DNA of 64,000 bases from Epiperipatus broadwayi (taxonomy: Eukaryota > Onychophora > Udeonychophora > Euonychophora > Peripatidae). Below the pieces are notes generated by a model. It saw nothing but the letters and a program-made list of their open reading frames with translations. It was not told where the DNA came from and did no database searches. Numbering within the stretch: position 1 is the first letter of the stretch; every line of letters begins with the position of its first letter. A program made the position numbers and the translations under genes. The stretch spans positions 1 through 64,000 of the forward strand of contig JAQFVV010012531.1 of the NCBI GenBank assembly GCA_028023455.1, in the 5' to 3' direction. This document shows, in pieces, positions 47,165 through 60,657 of the stretch.

Positions 47165-48931
47165 CTAATGGTCATCTACATGGGGAGTTCTTGACTGAGC
47201 TGGCATGTTAGTTGACCCTCCTGCATAAGTTGATTGCTGTGGTGTCTGAGGTGCATCACCTATCACACTCTCACTGTGATAGATAGTAAAATAGTTTCTC
47301 AAAGCATTTTGGCAGAGTGTGACAGACCCAAACTCCATGTAGCCAAAAAAACTTTCATGCCTTTGTTTCTTTTTAGGCAGACAACACAAGCCTTTCTTTT
47401 AGAGATATTGTGTTTGTGAAGGTCAACTAGCATATGTTTTCCAGTAGAACAAAGAGCCAGATGTGGTATAATATGATAAGCCGGATGTTTGCTGACTCTC
47501 CTATCTGATAAAGCTCTCCAAAAAAGTAAAATGGTTGAACTTTTTTCTGTTTTAGAATCGTATATTCAGTGTACAGAATATGTGCATTCATAACAGCTGT
47601 ATTAAAGCAGTGTCAAAAAGGATGCATTTGCCATCGATTAAAGTTTTTCTTCCAACCATACTGAAATCGTTTCCTATTGGCCAAGTCTACTCCACTCATG
47701 TAACAGTTGTACATTTTTATTGCAAGTGACCATGAATGAAGTATCCCATCTTTATGTTTTTTTTAACATCATTTCCAGAAGGTGGATAAGCATTGTTTAG
47801 CATAATAATTAATTGGCTTTTTATCTATCCAAATTAAAAATTGAAGACCACTGTCTTGATCTATTACAAAATATGAGTTTCCCCTATTCATTTTTTTCTT
47901 ATAACATTGATTCATTTCTTTGATACTGTCTGGGATGCATTTTTAATTTGCATTTAGTGTACCACAACAGTAGATTTTGTTTGCAGACAGCTCTTTTGCT
48001 AACTGTACACTTGTAAAATATCTATCACATAAAATGATATGATGCTGTTTGGATAGATATGGCAAAACTACTGAAAGCACAGCTCAAGTACCCAGACATT
48101 GGCCAGCATCTGAAGTTGCACTTTTTCCTGTATACAATTCCATCCATTATAGCTATCTGCACACATTTACCTTTTGAACCCTCACTTTATTGGTTTTGAG
48201 GGCTCATAGTGCTTCATGCTATTATGACTAGTAAATTTGATAATAGCTTCATCAACTTCTACCTCTCTATGCATTTGATATGCCATTTTAAAATTTACAT
48301 TGCAGTAGTTTATAATTGGCCTAAGTTTATATACTCTGTCAAAATCTTTACTTTTAGCATTTGGCATTTTTTTATCTTTACAATGTAGGCAAGATAATAT
48401 GGAATAAAATCTATATCGGGTCATAATATTAGCAAAATATGGTTACTCTCAAATCTGAGCTCCATATGTCATCTCATTCGTGTATTGCACATATGGAAGA
48501 CATGACCACTATCATACCAAACAATGCAGATAATTCGCAATATGACAAATTTACGCAATCGTGAGCTTTTTTTATTCAGCGATATGTATTTGTTTCAAGA
48601 ATAATTTTTTCAAATATTTTGCTATCAAATAATAATTGAAAAAAGTCCAAAATTGTATACTCACTCATGGCAGAAAACTTGAGCCCGGGAGATTTAGTAA
48701 AATTGGATGACCCGATAACATTCGGCAACTCGTTCAGATCTGGTTGGGAAGATGGGCCTGGAGTAGGCAGAGTTGGAGTAGGCAATCTTCTTTTTTTTTT
48801 TGGTACCACATTGATTCTAATTCACTTTCACAGGAAGAGAATCCATAAAATGAGCTACATGAAGCATCAGAGTTCCACGGCTCACTAATTGCAAAAAGAC
48901 TGTCATCACTTGAATCGGTCGTATATTCCAT
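47165..48931 (-). pseudogene. piggyBac-type transposase pseudogene
   Basis: Minus strand. An acidic N-terminus starts at 48931 (MEYTTDSSDDSLFAISEPWN). It is followed by SEYTILDFFQLLFD and a KIILETNTYR block (48576-48809), then the DDE domain start with MTRYRFYSILSCLHC, DRVYKLRPII, EVEVDEAIIKFTSH and HYEPSKPIK (48182-48424). The last block carries the catalytic Asp context of the piggyBac family. Further on are a YNCYMSGVDLANRKRF block (about 47660-47710) and a terminal cysteine-containing segment near 47165-47420. Several stops and frameshifts separate these blocks. Total length of about 590 codons fits a piggyBac transposase. No terminal inverted repeats were identified. Confidence 0.85.
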
Positions 48932-50240
48932 TTTCCTCCCTGTTAAATTTTACCATGAATTGTTTTCCGTTAATAGAGAAAAAACTGAAAAAAGACAAAA
49001 CCCATTAAAGCTACTTGAGTACAAAAAATATCATAAAATTGTCAAATTTTGTGATAAGATGGATTTGAAGATGTAAAATGCACATGTATAGACCGCAAAG
49101 TTTTTCCAGCTGAACCCGGATATTGCAAATTTAAAAATTCTAAACCGCATATATATATAATGTGGGCATAACTACGAATTTTCTATTATGTATATACCAT
49201 ATTTTATTGTATTGATTATGTAAATATAAAAGAGTTATAATACTTATATTCTATTATTGTATTGTTTAAAAAAGATTCTTAAATTTTTCTTCCGACATTC
49301 AAGTACTTTATTTTCATATTTACATCAGAATAATACTATAAATGTGGAGTGCATAATGGTAAAGAAATATGGCTAGACAGTGCATGAAGATTTGTACTCT
49401 GTGGATATTATCAAATTAGGATAAAAACAATTTGCATAGCTACTCCACTATGTACACAGTCCCCTACTAGTCATTATTTGATGAACAGATAAATCATTTT
49501 TCTTTAGCCAAACATATATTTTATTTATATATATCTTATTTATTTTTGTGGACGATTTTGTTACAATGTATGAAATGATTTTCATGGGTCATAGACATAA
49601 AATATGTATTATCTAGTTTCTTCTTTTGTAATTACAAACCAGATATACATTATATATATAAACTACTCTTGTGAAATATAATTTTTACACTTTACTAATG
49701 TTCATATGTTTTTAATTTATATATGTGTATGTATACATATTAAGCTAAGCACCTAATAACATTCTCTATTTATTTTCAATATTTTCATTAGGCTTAGTAA
49801 TTTGCTTTATTTACTTCAAAGCTTTCTATTATAATTTTGAATGAGTAATGAATATTAAATAATAGTACTAATAGGTGGAAAAAAGTAAAAATGTGAATTA
49901 CTAGTCTTTATGTAATATATATATATGTGTGTATGTATATGTGGGTGGGTGTGGGTGTGTGGGTATGTGTAAATATGTCTACCAAATAAAATGTTTGTTA
50001 TAGATTAATTATAATAATAATAATAAAACAATACAATGATGAGAATAAATTTTACAAATAATTAATAAAAGATTTTCAGTTGACAATAGTTCTGAAAATA
50101 ATTGAAAGTACTCTACATTTTAAAATAGTTATTTGTAAAATTACATTGTATTGTCTTGTAGAAAATTTACTTGTAAATTTATTGGTATAGTTTTACTGAA
50201 ACAATACAATATATGACTAAAAGAAGGAATATAACAATAT
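48932..50240. other. Intronic sequence with (tg)n microsatellite
   Basis: A purine/pyrimidine-alternating run of (at)n, gtgtgtatg and gtgggtgggtgtggg lies at about 49916-49975. No gene recognised. The right end of the piggyBac element is expected within the first 300 bases. Confidence 0.45.
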
Positions 50241-50244
50241 ATAA

Positions 50245-51350
50245 AATTGATCAAATTAAGAAGAATTGAATACCTAGAGTTTTGTAAAATGGTATGAAAA
50301 AGAATTACTAGCTACATAAAATATATAATTGTGAATTATCAAGGAAAGTTATTGAAATCTTCAAAGTATAAAACAGCATTTTGGAATTGCTAGAAAACTT
50401 ATTGCTGCAGTGAAAAGAAAAGATGAAACTATTACAAAAAAGAGAAATGACATCATGAAATATATGGATGAGTTCTGTGAAGAATTATGTAGCAATAAAG
50501 AACAAGAAAAATGTAACTTCTACTATTATTACATTTTTTTAATTGTCCAGCAATTTTAAATGAAGAAGCATGACATCCAACTAAATCGTTGAAAAAGGAA
50601 AAGCTCTAAGAAATAATGGAATTATTATTGGATTAAAAAATAAAAAACCTGCTGACAAAGTTATGACCAAATATTTAAATGATAAAGATATACCAACTGA
50701 TTGAAAGAATGCAATAGTAATTTCTATATTTAAAAAAGATGATAAGATATAAGAAAGTACAGATCCATCAGTCGGGTTATCGGTTCTATACAATATTTTT
50801 ACCAAATAATTATTTCTACAGCAAATTTTGGATTTTAACCAACAAACAAACAGCAGGATTTAAAAGTTGTTTTATCATAGTGGATCATATCTAAGTATTG
50901 AGAGAAATTATTGAAAGAATCAATGAATATGAGATGTCATTGTGCTTTGAATTTGTAGATCATGAAGTCATTTGATTTTATAGGCATTTTGTCAATAATT
51001 AAAGCCATGGATCATTAAAATACCTATTCATAATATTGTACATTCTAAAGAATATTTATCAAAATGCAGCAGCAATGATTAGATTATATAAGGATACTAA
51101 AATTAATATTGTGAAATAAGGGTAATTCCATGTCTCCAAAACTTTTTACTGCCGTTTTGAAAAAAAGATTTTATGAATTAAAATGGGAAGTTAAGAAAAT
51201 AAAACTAATAATTAAAGAATATTTAAGACATCTAATTTATGCATATAATCCTAATTTTTTTTTTAAATTATACTTCAGAGCTTCAGAAAGTCTTGCAAGA
51301 GTTATCTGATGAAAATAAAAATTTAAATCTAAAAATAAATACTAAAAAGT
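50245..51350 (+). mobile_element. RTE-clade LINE, 5'-truncated, part before the insertion
   Basis: The region starts within the linker (block equivalent to EYLEFCKMV and FGIGRK of the 31969-34885 copy). It runs through decayed RT and stops in the block equivalent to LKINVKKTK. It is interrupted at 51350 by a DNA element and resumes at 54092. Many stops are present. Confidence 0.8.
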
Positions 51351-54091
51351 TGTTGTCATCTGATCCTTCGTGTCAGCTGCTAGAGGCACTATTTCTAGTT
51401 AAATTTCTAGAAATATGCCATTTCTGTGGCCACACCCAAACCTTTAAGCATTCTTTCTAAAATAAATCCTAGAAAGATTGTTAACTTGGAGTTAAGTCTA
51501 CTTTCTACGCTAAAAGGTAGAGTGTTAACTCGGAGTTACGTCTTCTTTCTATGATAAAATCTAAAAAGAGTGTTAACTCGGCTTAGTGGCTAACAGTGTG
51601 GCATTTTCCGATGCTAAAAGCAGAGGAAAATGCCATAGTTGTTTGTGTCACACACTAAATCATAATGCTGCATTATGTATTTTATGTAACAATATCGTAC
51701 AAGGGTGTGTTAATGTGATCGTGTGAAAATTATTTAAATTTTCATCGGTGCCTTTTTTTAAGATGAATTGATGTACTGTTACATTTTATCAATTTTAACA
51801 GTAGTGATTGTTCCTCATAAATTTGTATTCCTTCTAAATTTTCAATTAGGGTGGGGTAGCATAAAATTTTAAAAATCACGCTTTGAGTCACGTTTTAGTG
51901 AGAAATTTTCCGAGACAAAAAGTATGGCTAATTCCCACAACAGAAAACTTGAAAAGATGTGAATTGCCAGACACGGAAGCCAGTGCTGAAATATTTCTAC
52001 AGCAGAAAAAAAACAACCTGCTGCTGAAAGAAAAGATTGGATTATGCGGCAAATATATGCATATTTGAGGTCCAAAAACATCTGCTGATGGAAATGTTCA
52101 CTTTGTAAAGGCAAGCTTGTTTGAGGGATTCTAAATGGCCTTCATCAAATGTCAAAAATAAAAGAAGTAACTTCAATTTTTATTTAAACGTACATCTCCT
52201 CTTCTCCCGATAATTGTTGTCATCAGCAATCAAATGTAAAATAAAAGAAGTAACTAAAATTTTTATTTAAGCATAGCCTCAAAAACCCCTCTTCTCCCAA
52301 TAATTGTTGTCATCGGCAATCAAATGGTCAAATAAAAGGAACGTCAATTATTCTTTAATCGTATAGAAAAAAACAAAAAACCTTCCCACTAATTGGCGTC
52401 GGCAATCAAATGTAAACCAATCAAAGTAAGTCAGTAAATTATTAGTTAAACATAACCCAAATTACTATTTGAATGTACACTGAAAAAGACCCACTCTTGT
52501 CAATCAAAATTAAAGAAACCTAGACTATTATTGTCCCATTGTCAAATCGAATATTATTTGGGAAAACCTAAATAATTTATAAATGAAAAAAAAAGTCAAA
52601 TCGGTTTTCAATCAAATGGTAACCGATAAAAGTCACTTAAATTTTGATTTAAACATACACACAAACAAAAAAAAACACAAAACCCTTTCTCCCAATAATT
52701 GTTGTCGGCAATCAAATGTAAAAAATAAAAGGAACGTACAATTATTCTTTAATACGTAAACAAAAACACCCCTCCCACTAATTGATGTCGGCAATCAAAT
52801 GTAAAGCACTAAAAATAAGGTAAACCGATTATTTTTTAAATGTAACCCAAATTACTATTTGAACACACCCCAAAAAAAGACCCGCTCTTGTCAATAAAAA
52901 TGAAAAAAAAACCACAACAATTATTATTATCCCATTGTCAAAAATATTAGGTTTTGGGCAAACCAAAACCATAATTTATAAACAAAAAAAAAAGAAAGTC
53001 AAAACCGGTGTCAATCAAATATAACCAATAAAAGTAACTTCAATTTTGATTTAAACATACACAAAAAAACAACCTCTTTAGCTCCCAATAATTGTTGTTG
53101 GCAATCAAATGTAAAATAAAAAGAAGGTAAATTAGTATTTAATCATCACCCAAAAACACCCACCCTTCTCACTAATTATTTTCAGCAATCAAATGTACAC
53201 CACTACTAAAAGTAACATAAACTACTATTCTTTAAATGGTTACACCCCTTCTCCCAATAATTGTTGTCTACAATTGTACACACAAAAAAACACCCCTTCT
53301 CCCAATAACTAGTGTCGGCAATCAAATGTAAACCAATCAAAGTAAGACCGCAACTTATTATTTAAATGTAACTCAAATTACTATTTGAATCTGCACCAAA
53401 AAACACCCACTCTTGTCAATAAAAATTAAACAAACAACAACTATTATTGTTCCATTGCCAAAAATATTTATTTGTAGAACCAAAACCATAATTTATAAAT
53501 GAAAGGAAGTCAAATCGGTCATCAATCAAATGTAAACCGATAAAAGTAAAGGTTTTAATTTTTATTTAAACATACACACACACACGCACGTGAAAAAAAA
53601 ACCAACACTTCTCCCAATAATCATTGTCGGTGATCATATGTAAACCTATCAAAGTAATGTAAATTATTATTTAATCATACACAAAAAAACCCTCCACTAA
53701 TTGTTGTCGGCTATCAAATGTAAACCTATCAAAGTAACGTAAATTATTTAAAGATCCATCAAAAAAACCCGTTCTCTCTTGAATTTTGTCAATCCAATTT
53801 TACAAAAACAGTAATACTATTTAAAAAAAACACAAATTACTATTTGAACACACACCAAAAAAGACCCTTTGGTAAAAAAAAAAAAACAAAAAAAAAAACT
53901 ATTATTATCCCATCGTCAAAAATATTATTTGGGAAAAATAATTCAGAAACAAAAGAAAGTAAACTTTGTAAACAAACAAAAAAAAAAGTCGATATTAATA
54001 GAAAATTGCTAGCCCGGGAATGTTATATTAATGTGTTTTTTGGTTAGAAATCGTGCCTCTAGTGGCTGACAGGAAGGATCAGATGACAACC
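51351..54091. mobile_element. 2.74-kb TIR DNA element with internal satellite, nested in the RTE LINE
   Basis: Left end tGTTGTCATCTGATCCTTCG and right end GGATCAGATGACAACc are inverted repeats that extend over about 45 bp (both include the blocks gtcagc and tagaggcac). The host LINE is duplicated at the junction: AAAAAGT at 51344-51350 and 54092-54098. Removing the element and one copy restores the LINE's conserved aaaaag-ctaaagtaatg run. Near the left end are palindromes TATTTCTAG with CTAGAAATA (51390-51415) and TGGCATTTTCC with GGAAAATGCCA (51599-51635). No transposase was seen. GGTTGT-type tips and TATTTCTA palindromes resemble the hAT-like copies at 14492-15726 and 42972-44332. Confidence 0.8.
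52140..53990. repeat. Satellite-like array with higher-order structure inside the DNA element
   Basis: The short motif ggcaatcaaatgtaaa recurs about every 70-130 bp, commonly preceded by cttctcccaataattgttg. A longer cycle carries aaagtcaaatcggt or a variant at about 52590, 52995, 53510 and 53955, giving a higher-order period of about 400-510 bp with four rounds. The unit is rich in A, C and T on the plus strand and poor in G, unlike its flanks. Confidence 0.75.
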
Positions 54092-54716
54092 AAAAAGTCT
54101 AAAGTAATGTTCAATTGATTTTTCATAAAAAGAAAATAAAAGTTGATAATGATGAATTAGAAAAAGTTAATAACTACAAATATCTTGATCCGATTATTAC
54201 TACAGACTAAAACATAATGAATTAAATTAATCACAGAATTAAACTTGAATGCTTTTGTAAAAATAACTTAATATTAAAAAGAAAATTTGTCTATGTGTTT
54301 GAAAAGAAAATATTTAATAAAGGTGTTTTATCAATTCTTGCTTAACACTTAACAGAAATGCAATATAAAGACTTTGTATCACTCAACAAAGTATGTAAAC
54401 ATGTATGTTAGGAGTAACAAGAAAAGATCAAAAACAAAATATAGGGTGAAAGAACAAATTATTGACATCATTAAAAGAATTGAGACCAAAGTGGAACTAG
54501 ATTGACTACATTGTTAAAAAGGATGATAATATATGGACAGCTGAAATCTTAAATTGTATCCCAAGAGATTTAAAAGACCTAGAAAGAGACTAAATATGAG
54601 ATGGATAGATGAAAATAAATAAGTTTACTGATATGATGTGAAAAAGATAGGCTAGAAATTGGATATACTGGATTAAATTTGGAAAGATTATCATCCTGCA
54701 GTGGATTAATAATAAT
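54092..54716 (+). mobile_element. RTE-clade LINE, part after the insertion
   Basis: Resumes with the duplicated AAAAAGT and ctaaagtaatgttcaattg (VMFN block). It continues through an NYKYL-like block and the C-terminal domain, to the 3' end atcctgcagtggattaataa near 54710. Heavily mutated. Confidence 0.8.
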
Positions 54717-54772
54717 TAAAAATTAGAATGTTGATAATTCATAAAATTGTATTATTACCAGTAATACTTTAT

Positions 54773-54808
<36 letters not shown>

Positions 54809-57552
54809 GTTAGGATGAGCTGACAATAGCAAAATCGCCACCAGGGTGATTTAAACCACCACAACCTACATTTTTAATTAGGTCCGATGATCAGGGAGAG
54901 GTAGAAATTCTTAAAACTAGATTATTAACTATATGACTTCCCTGTGGCAAACAAGACACCCAATTCAATGTATATAAAGATACAAACACTATTAGTATTT
55001 AAAGTTACATGCAAATAAAAGAAATGATTACTGCTTAATTTGGTTTCTAGACTTATAAGATGGGGTATTTACATTAATTATAAAAGTGTCAATGTATAAC
55101 AGATATATAAATAAAAGACCTCTGGTGATGAAAACATTTGATCTTTGGAGCAGATATCTCTCAAGCAGATACATAATAATAAATAGAGCAAAGTAAGTTT
55201 AATTAATTCTAGAAAATATGGTTAAATAGATAAATGCATAACTCTCATTATCATGACCAATAAATGCTGAAATATCAAGCTTTAATATACATAAGGGATA
55301 AAGAAGAAGGCATTGAGTTGCTAAAGTAATAAACAAATAATGAAGTAGACTGGAATATGATTGCCTCCGTGATGTCATATCCAAGTCTTATAATAAGGCA
55401 ACGATGAGAATATATTCGCTTTTTGTGAAGTTAAATGGGTGATGAAATGAAGGAATGAGCATCTTCATATAACTTTTAAGAACTCTCATAAGAAATAATA
55501 AGACCCTCTGGATCTGAAAAATAAAAGAAATGTCTCCGCATTTGCATGGAGCTTATTTAGAATGAATCCATCAAATTAAATTTTTCAAAAAAGGGATACA
55601 CGCCTGCTGAAGAAACACAATGAAATAAACATGAAATTGGACAACACAATAATTTTAAATTTATATAAAATAATAAATATTTGGATTTAAATTTAAATCT
55701 ATAAAAATAAAACTTAAATGGGTCATGTTATAAATTTAAAATATATGGACATCTATTCTACAGACTAAATCAAGGCATACACAGTTATTTTATTTAATAA
55801 AAACAAATTATAAAGAAATTACTCCCTGATTAATTATAGATCCACCCCATAGGTCTTACATAGAGAAGAAAACATCGATATGATAGCCTACAATGATAAT
55901 ATATTAAATTTAATTAAAAGTTTTAAAGAATCAACTATCATATCATACAGTATACATATATATTTGTCAAAATAAAAGAAATGAAGTTTTAACTTTTAAC
56001 TTCGAACATTAAATTTTATTTTAAAACTGCAGGTTGTTTATAAATTACCTGCACCCAGTATACATATATAATTGTCCCTTCCCAAAACAGAAAATAAAGA
56101 TTTCCTTTAATCATCTTAACACTCTATCCTTATTTGTTTAATTTAAAAATTTTATATAAACCATTATAATTGTGTTAATGGCTAAATGATATTTTGAAAG
56201 AACTGAAACAAACAAGTTTAAAATCTCAAATAATAAAAAAACAAATTAGAATCAGAGAGAGGAATTTTAAATATCTTTCTTTTATTTAATTACTGGACTT
56301 TTCTTTAAATAATGTCAAATATTTTAATCATTGAAATATTTTACTAAATTTACCTCCATCTGATTCTTAAACAGTAAGTCTAGCAAATTTAAAAAGATCG
56401 AGTATATAAGGCAATAGTAAATCTTACTTATTATGTACAATTAACTAAGTGTGCATTAAGAAAATATTTAAATAATGCAATAAGACATCTAAATAATATG
56501 GTAAAAACATATAGAATCGTTAATAAATAATTTATGGAAGCAAAAAAATAGCATACTAAAGAGGCATTAATTGTTTACCAGTAAATTTAAATTTATGAAG
56601 TTAAAATAAATCGCCATTTTACCAGACTGTGAAGAATTTTGAGAAATGGCAGAATTTGCTAGCTAGTCACTCTGGTAGCATTATATAGTATGTACTTTCT
56701 CTTCATAGTGATGGCATAGTATGTCAGCAATTTGGATCAACAACTGTAGGCAGGGACTTGATCGGTCTAGCATTCTATAAGATCGGGAAACTCCATACTC
56801 AGCTTCTTGGTGATGGCCAGAGAAATTGCGGTTATCTACTCACTAATCATTACATAATTAAACAGCTTCAAAACAAAACTTTGCAAAAAGTTTACAAAAC
56901 TCTTAAGAAGTTTACAATAACTCTTCCAGAAGTTTACAACAACTCTACAAAAGATTTGCAATAACTCTTTTAGAAGTTTACAAAACTAATAACTCTTTCT
57001 TCTTTTGTCCTATATATACATCTCAAAACAAAGGTATTGACTGTTCTCTAAATTAATTAATTAATTAATTAATTAATTTAAACTTAAGAAATTATTTTCT
57101 AAAATAATCTTACTGATTATAATCTTAATGCAATTTAATTTTGCAATTTACCAATTACATTTTATTAATTAAATTCCCAATGTTTTTTGATTTGATCTAA
57201 TCCCAGTAAGTATACATGTTTCTCATTACCTTTTATTGTAATGACAATATAAATTGTAAAATTATAATTTAGTACCTAATTCTTTTATAATCAATTGGTT
57301 CTTTAATTTATGAGAAAGTTAAACCATCTTTACTGACTTGAAACCCCATCTTTTTCACACATACCAACTGATAATTAAATTTCATAATAAAATTTACATT
57401 TTTATAATATTTTTAATATATTTTTTAAATGCCTTAAATTAATAGCAAAATATATACATGAGACACACATATATATATGCATGTATATGTATGATCACTT
57501 CAATATATATATATATATATTAATTCTAATATTTTCACAGATAAAAGATGTT
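54717..57552. other. Intronic AT-rich sequence
   Basis: A compound (at)n(gt)n microsatellite lies at 54772-54808 and an (attaa)-type run at about 57050-57080. No gene recognised apart from the short minisatellite listed at 56872-56990. Confidence 0.45.
56872..56990. repeat. Short minisatellite, unit about 23 bp
   Basis: Five or so rounds of a unit like gaagtttacaataactctt, each with small changes. The 68-codon frame through it is a by-product of the repeat. Confidence 0.65.
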
Positions 57553-57734
57553 ATATTATTATTACTATTTGCAGGATATTCCATATAGTGAAAAAGCTAA
57601 ATGCTGATGTTTCAGTACAATATCAAGTACCTTCCTCAGAGCATCCTCTGAGGAAGGTACTTGATATTGTACTGAAACATCAGCATTTAGCTTTTTCACT
57701 ATATGGAATATCCTGCAAATAGTAATAATAATAT
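57553..57734. repeat. Perfect palindrome, 89-bp arms and 4-nt loop
   Basis: The left arm 57553-57641 and right arm 57646-57734 are exact reverse complements by base-by-base comparison; the loop is catc. The arms hold non-repetitive sequence (for example ctgatgtttcagtacaata), not just AT runs, and end in (att)n. Such an RNA would form an 89-bp duplex. It may be a recent inverted duplication, a fold-back element or a sequencing or assembly artefact. Confidence 0.9.
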
Positions 57735-60655
57735 GATATATATATATAATCAAATTAATCATCAAAATCATTTATAATTATCAACCCCAAATCTTATCAA
57801 GGCTAAATGTATAATTAGCCTTGGTAATGGTTGGTAAGATTTGGCTAGATACTTGGTAAATATTGTTTGCAGAGTGATTTGATTATGTAATAGCAAGTTT
57901 GGCTATTGGCCCATTTGGTTATATATATATATATATTGTGACCATCTGAATGGGCACAAGGGTTTAAGATACTTTGTATCTTAAATTAAATAGTTATATT
58001 ATATTTAAAAAAATGAAATAGCCTTAGAATTTTAAAAATTTTTGCTGGAGATTGTTTAAAGCTTAGATATGGGTTGCTTATGCAGTTTATTGACCACTTG
58101 ATAGGTATTCATTATTATTAGTGTGGTTAATGAGGTATTTAATGTAAGGAAAAGGGGTTGTTTATTAATGGAAGTAATGCATTTTGTCAGAAAGATGCAA
58201 AGTTATTTTATATTACTATAATATTAGTTGAATGGTTTCAAAATCCTTTATTCATTAATTCTTATTCTTTTGACAACAATTAATAGCCATTTCAATTATA
58301 TTTAGTTAAGACAGTTTAATATTTAGGTTGCAGTACATGTGCATGCATATATGTCTGTATTATGTTTCATTTCATTTTCATCTTTTAATAACAGCAAACA
58401 ATAGTATATTCACAATAAAAATCTTTAAATTACAATAATTATCTTAAATAATTTAACAAATATATATTTCTTTCCAATGATTAATAGATAGTTGAATCAA
58501 TAGATTATTTTACAAATTAAATAAATTATTAATCATTTATATTTAATAGTTAATTAATGTTCATTTTTCTTTCAAGTTTGTAAAATCTATTTATTTTATT
58601 ATTATTTTTATCTTGATTTTAATTCTGGAAATCAAAGTGATTTTTTTTTTGAAAAGATTTTTTTTGAATATGTAATTAGCCTGGCTAGAAGAGAAGCGTG
58701 GGAGTAACCTTGTGGAAGGAAATGACCTTTGCTAAAGAGAGTTATTTAACAAAGATCTCCAGTGGAAAATTTGCTTATTTTGTAATGTAATTGTAGCCAA
58801 AAACAGTGGCTCATTTTTGTGAAAGTAAAACCAGTTGCTGAAGTCAAATTGATTTTAAAAAGACTTTGGAGTAAAATTTTGAAAGAATCCCAAGAAATTT
58901 ATTATGGGACAAGTTAATTTCAGAATGCAGTTCTAAATTTTAAAAAGGTACTCAGTTTACTTTACTCTCCTTGATTTAAACATATTGAATTAACCTCTTC
59001 CTAATTATTGCTCTTTTAAAAATGTATGTTAATAACATCCAGTCTATGTTACTTCACTTAATTGTCATTTTAAATAGGAATAAATTGCATGAATATTATT
59101 GTTGTATCATTAACCAATGTGTGTTCTTTAATATATCTGGAAAACACATGCAGAACTATTTTACAGAACATATTTTAATTCTTCACTATTGTCCGTGTTA
59201 TGTTTTTGTGAGAATGAAACATAAATTTAAGGATATGCATAGTTTTATAAATTATGCCATGTTTAAATCCATCATAAAGAGATGACAGTATTTGTTTGTC
59301 TGGTATTTCTGGAAATAATACGTATTTTAAATGAAGGAAATAAAATGTGAGCTACTTCAAATTAAGTATTTGCTTAAATCAAATGGAAGGATAGAAATGT
59401 GGGTAATTTTTGTTCTCTTCGATAAAGATGGAAAATAAAACAAAATATTATTAATTGAAGAATTACTAAGGAAACACGGTATCTTAATGGACAATATTTA
59501 AGAATAAACCAGGCGTATAATAAATTATAAAGTGTTAAATGCTATTCAAGAAACTACTAAAATAATTACGTATTTAATTTAGAACTACAACAGAATAAGT
59601 GAGATAATTCCTGTCCAACAGTAGTTAAGAATTTATTATATTCTTGTCATAATAGAAGGCAAATTAATTGCTTATGTATGATACAGTAACTTAAATAACT
59701 TTGTTATGAACATTGAAGATGCTGAGTCCTATTTAAGCATGATTATATTTGTTTGGTTACCCTACAGCAGTTTATTTTAATTTAAATTCAGTTTGGAATA
59801 TGTCCCATATTGTTTCATAAACCTGGAACCGAGCTTTGCAAGTGAACTTTTATTTTTAAGTTACAAAACTAATAACCTTTGTTTCTTTATTTTTTTTATT
59901 GCTTGTTGTAATTAATGTATATGATAGGTAGATAGGCTTATTTATTATTATGTTAATTTATAATTTGGGTTATTTTGATCTTCAAGACCGTCTCTGAAGC
60001 GTATCCGAATGAGGAATATGCTGGTAAAAATTGATTGTGTTCAAATAGGTCTTATTGTTCTTTTACGAAGGTAAAAGAAAGAAATATTTTTTTTAAATAT
60101 ATTATTAGAGAGGTTTATATTTATATTGCATACTTTATTATCTCAAAGTGAGAATTTTTTTTTTTGAATCAACGAATGTATAATAGAAATAATTTGCAAG
60201 ATATGAAAGAAAGTTCGTTCGTAATAATTATAAATATTAAATATTAAAAGTAACCTAAAGTTTATTTTGAATTAAAAGTTATACCTTAATGCAATATTTA
60301 ATTACTGTGTTGCCTGCATAGTATGTAATTTAGAGTTAATTTTATATATTTTTTGTTCGCAGGTGTGTGTTTGTTTTGCACAATTATGACATTTGTTTGA
60401 TAAAGTTCAGTTTATGAATATTTTATGTATAAATTTCGGACATTGTCATATTCTGCTGAGTTGAATTGATTAGTATGTTATCTGTATGTATTAATTTCTG
60501 CCAGTGTGTATTTATAATGTTCAATATTTAGAAAAGCTATGAGAATAGAAAGAAATCTGATTGCGTTATAATGTCTGTAGGGATAAAAGATTTTGCTTAT
60601 TTAGTCTATGTTAATAATTTTCCATGAGTAGAGCCTAGTTGATATTATATGCGTA
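57735..60655. other. Intronic AT-rich sequence
   Basis: No gene recognised. The 87-codon frame at 59022-59285 has no family signature. A small 9-bp hairpin (caaggctaa with ttagccttg) lies near 57799-57824. Confidence 0.4.
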
Positions 60656-60657
60656 TG

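Noticed and set aside
59022-59285. 87-codon plus-strand frame
   Set aside because: No recognisable domain, no splice or promoter context, and composition follows the AT-rich background.
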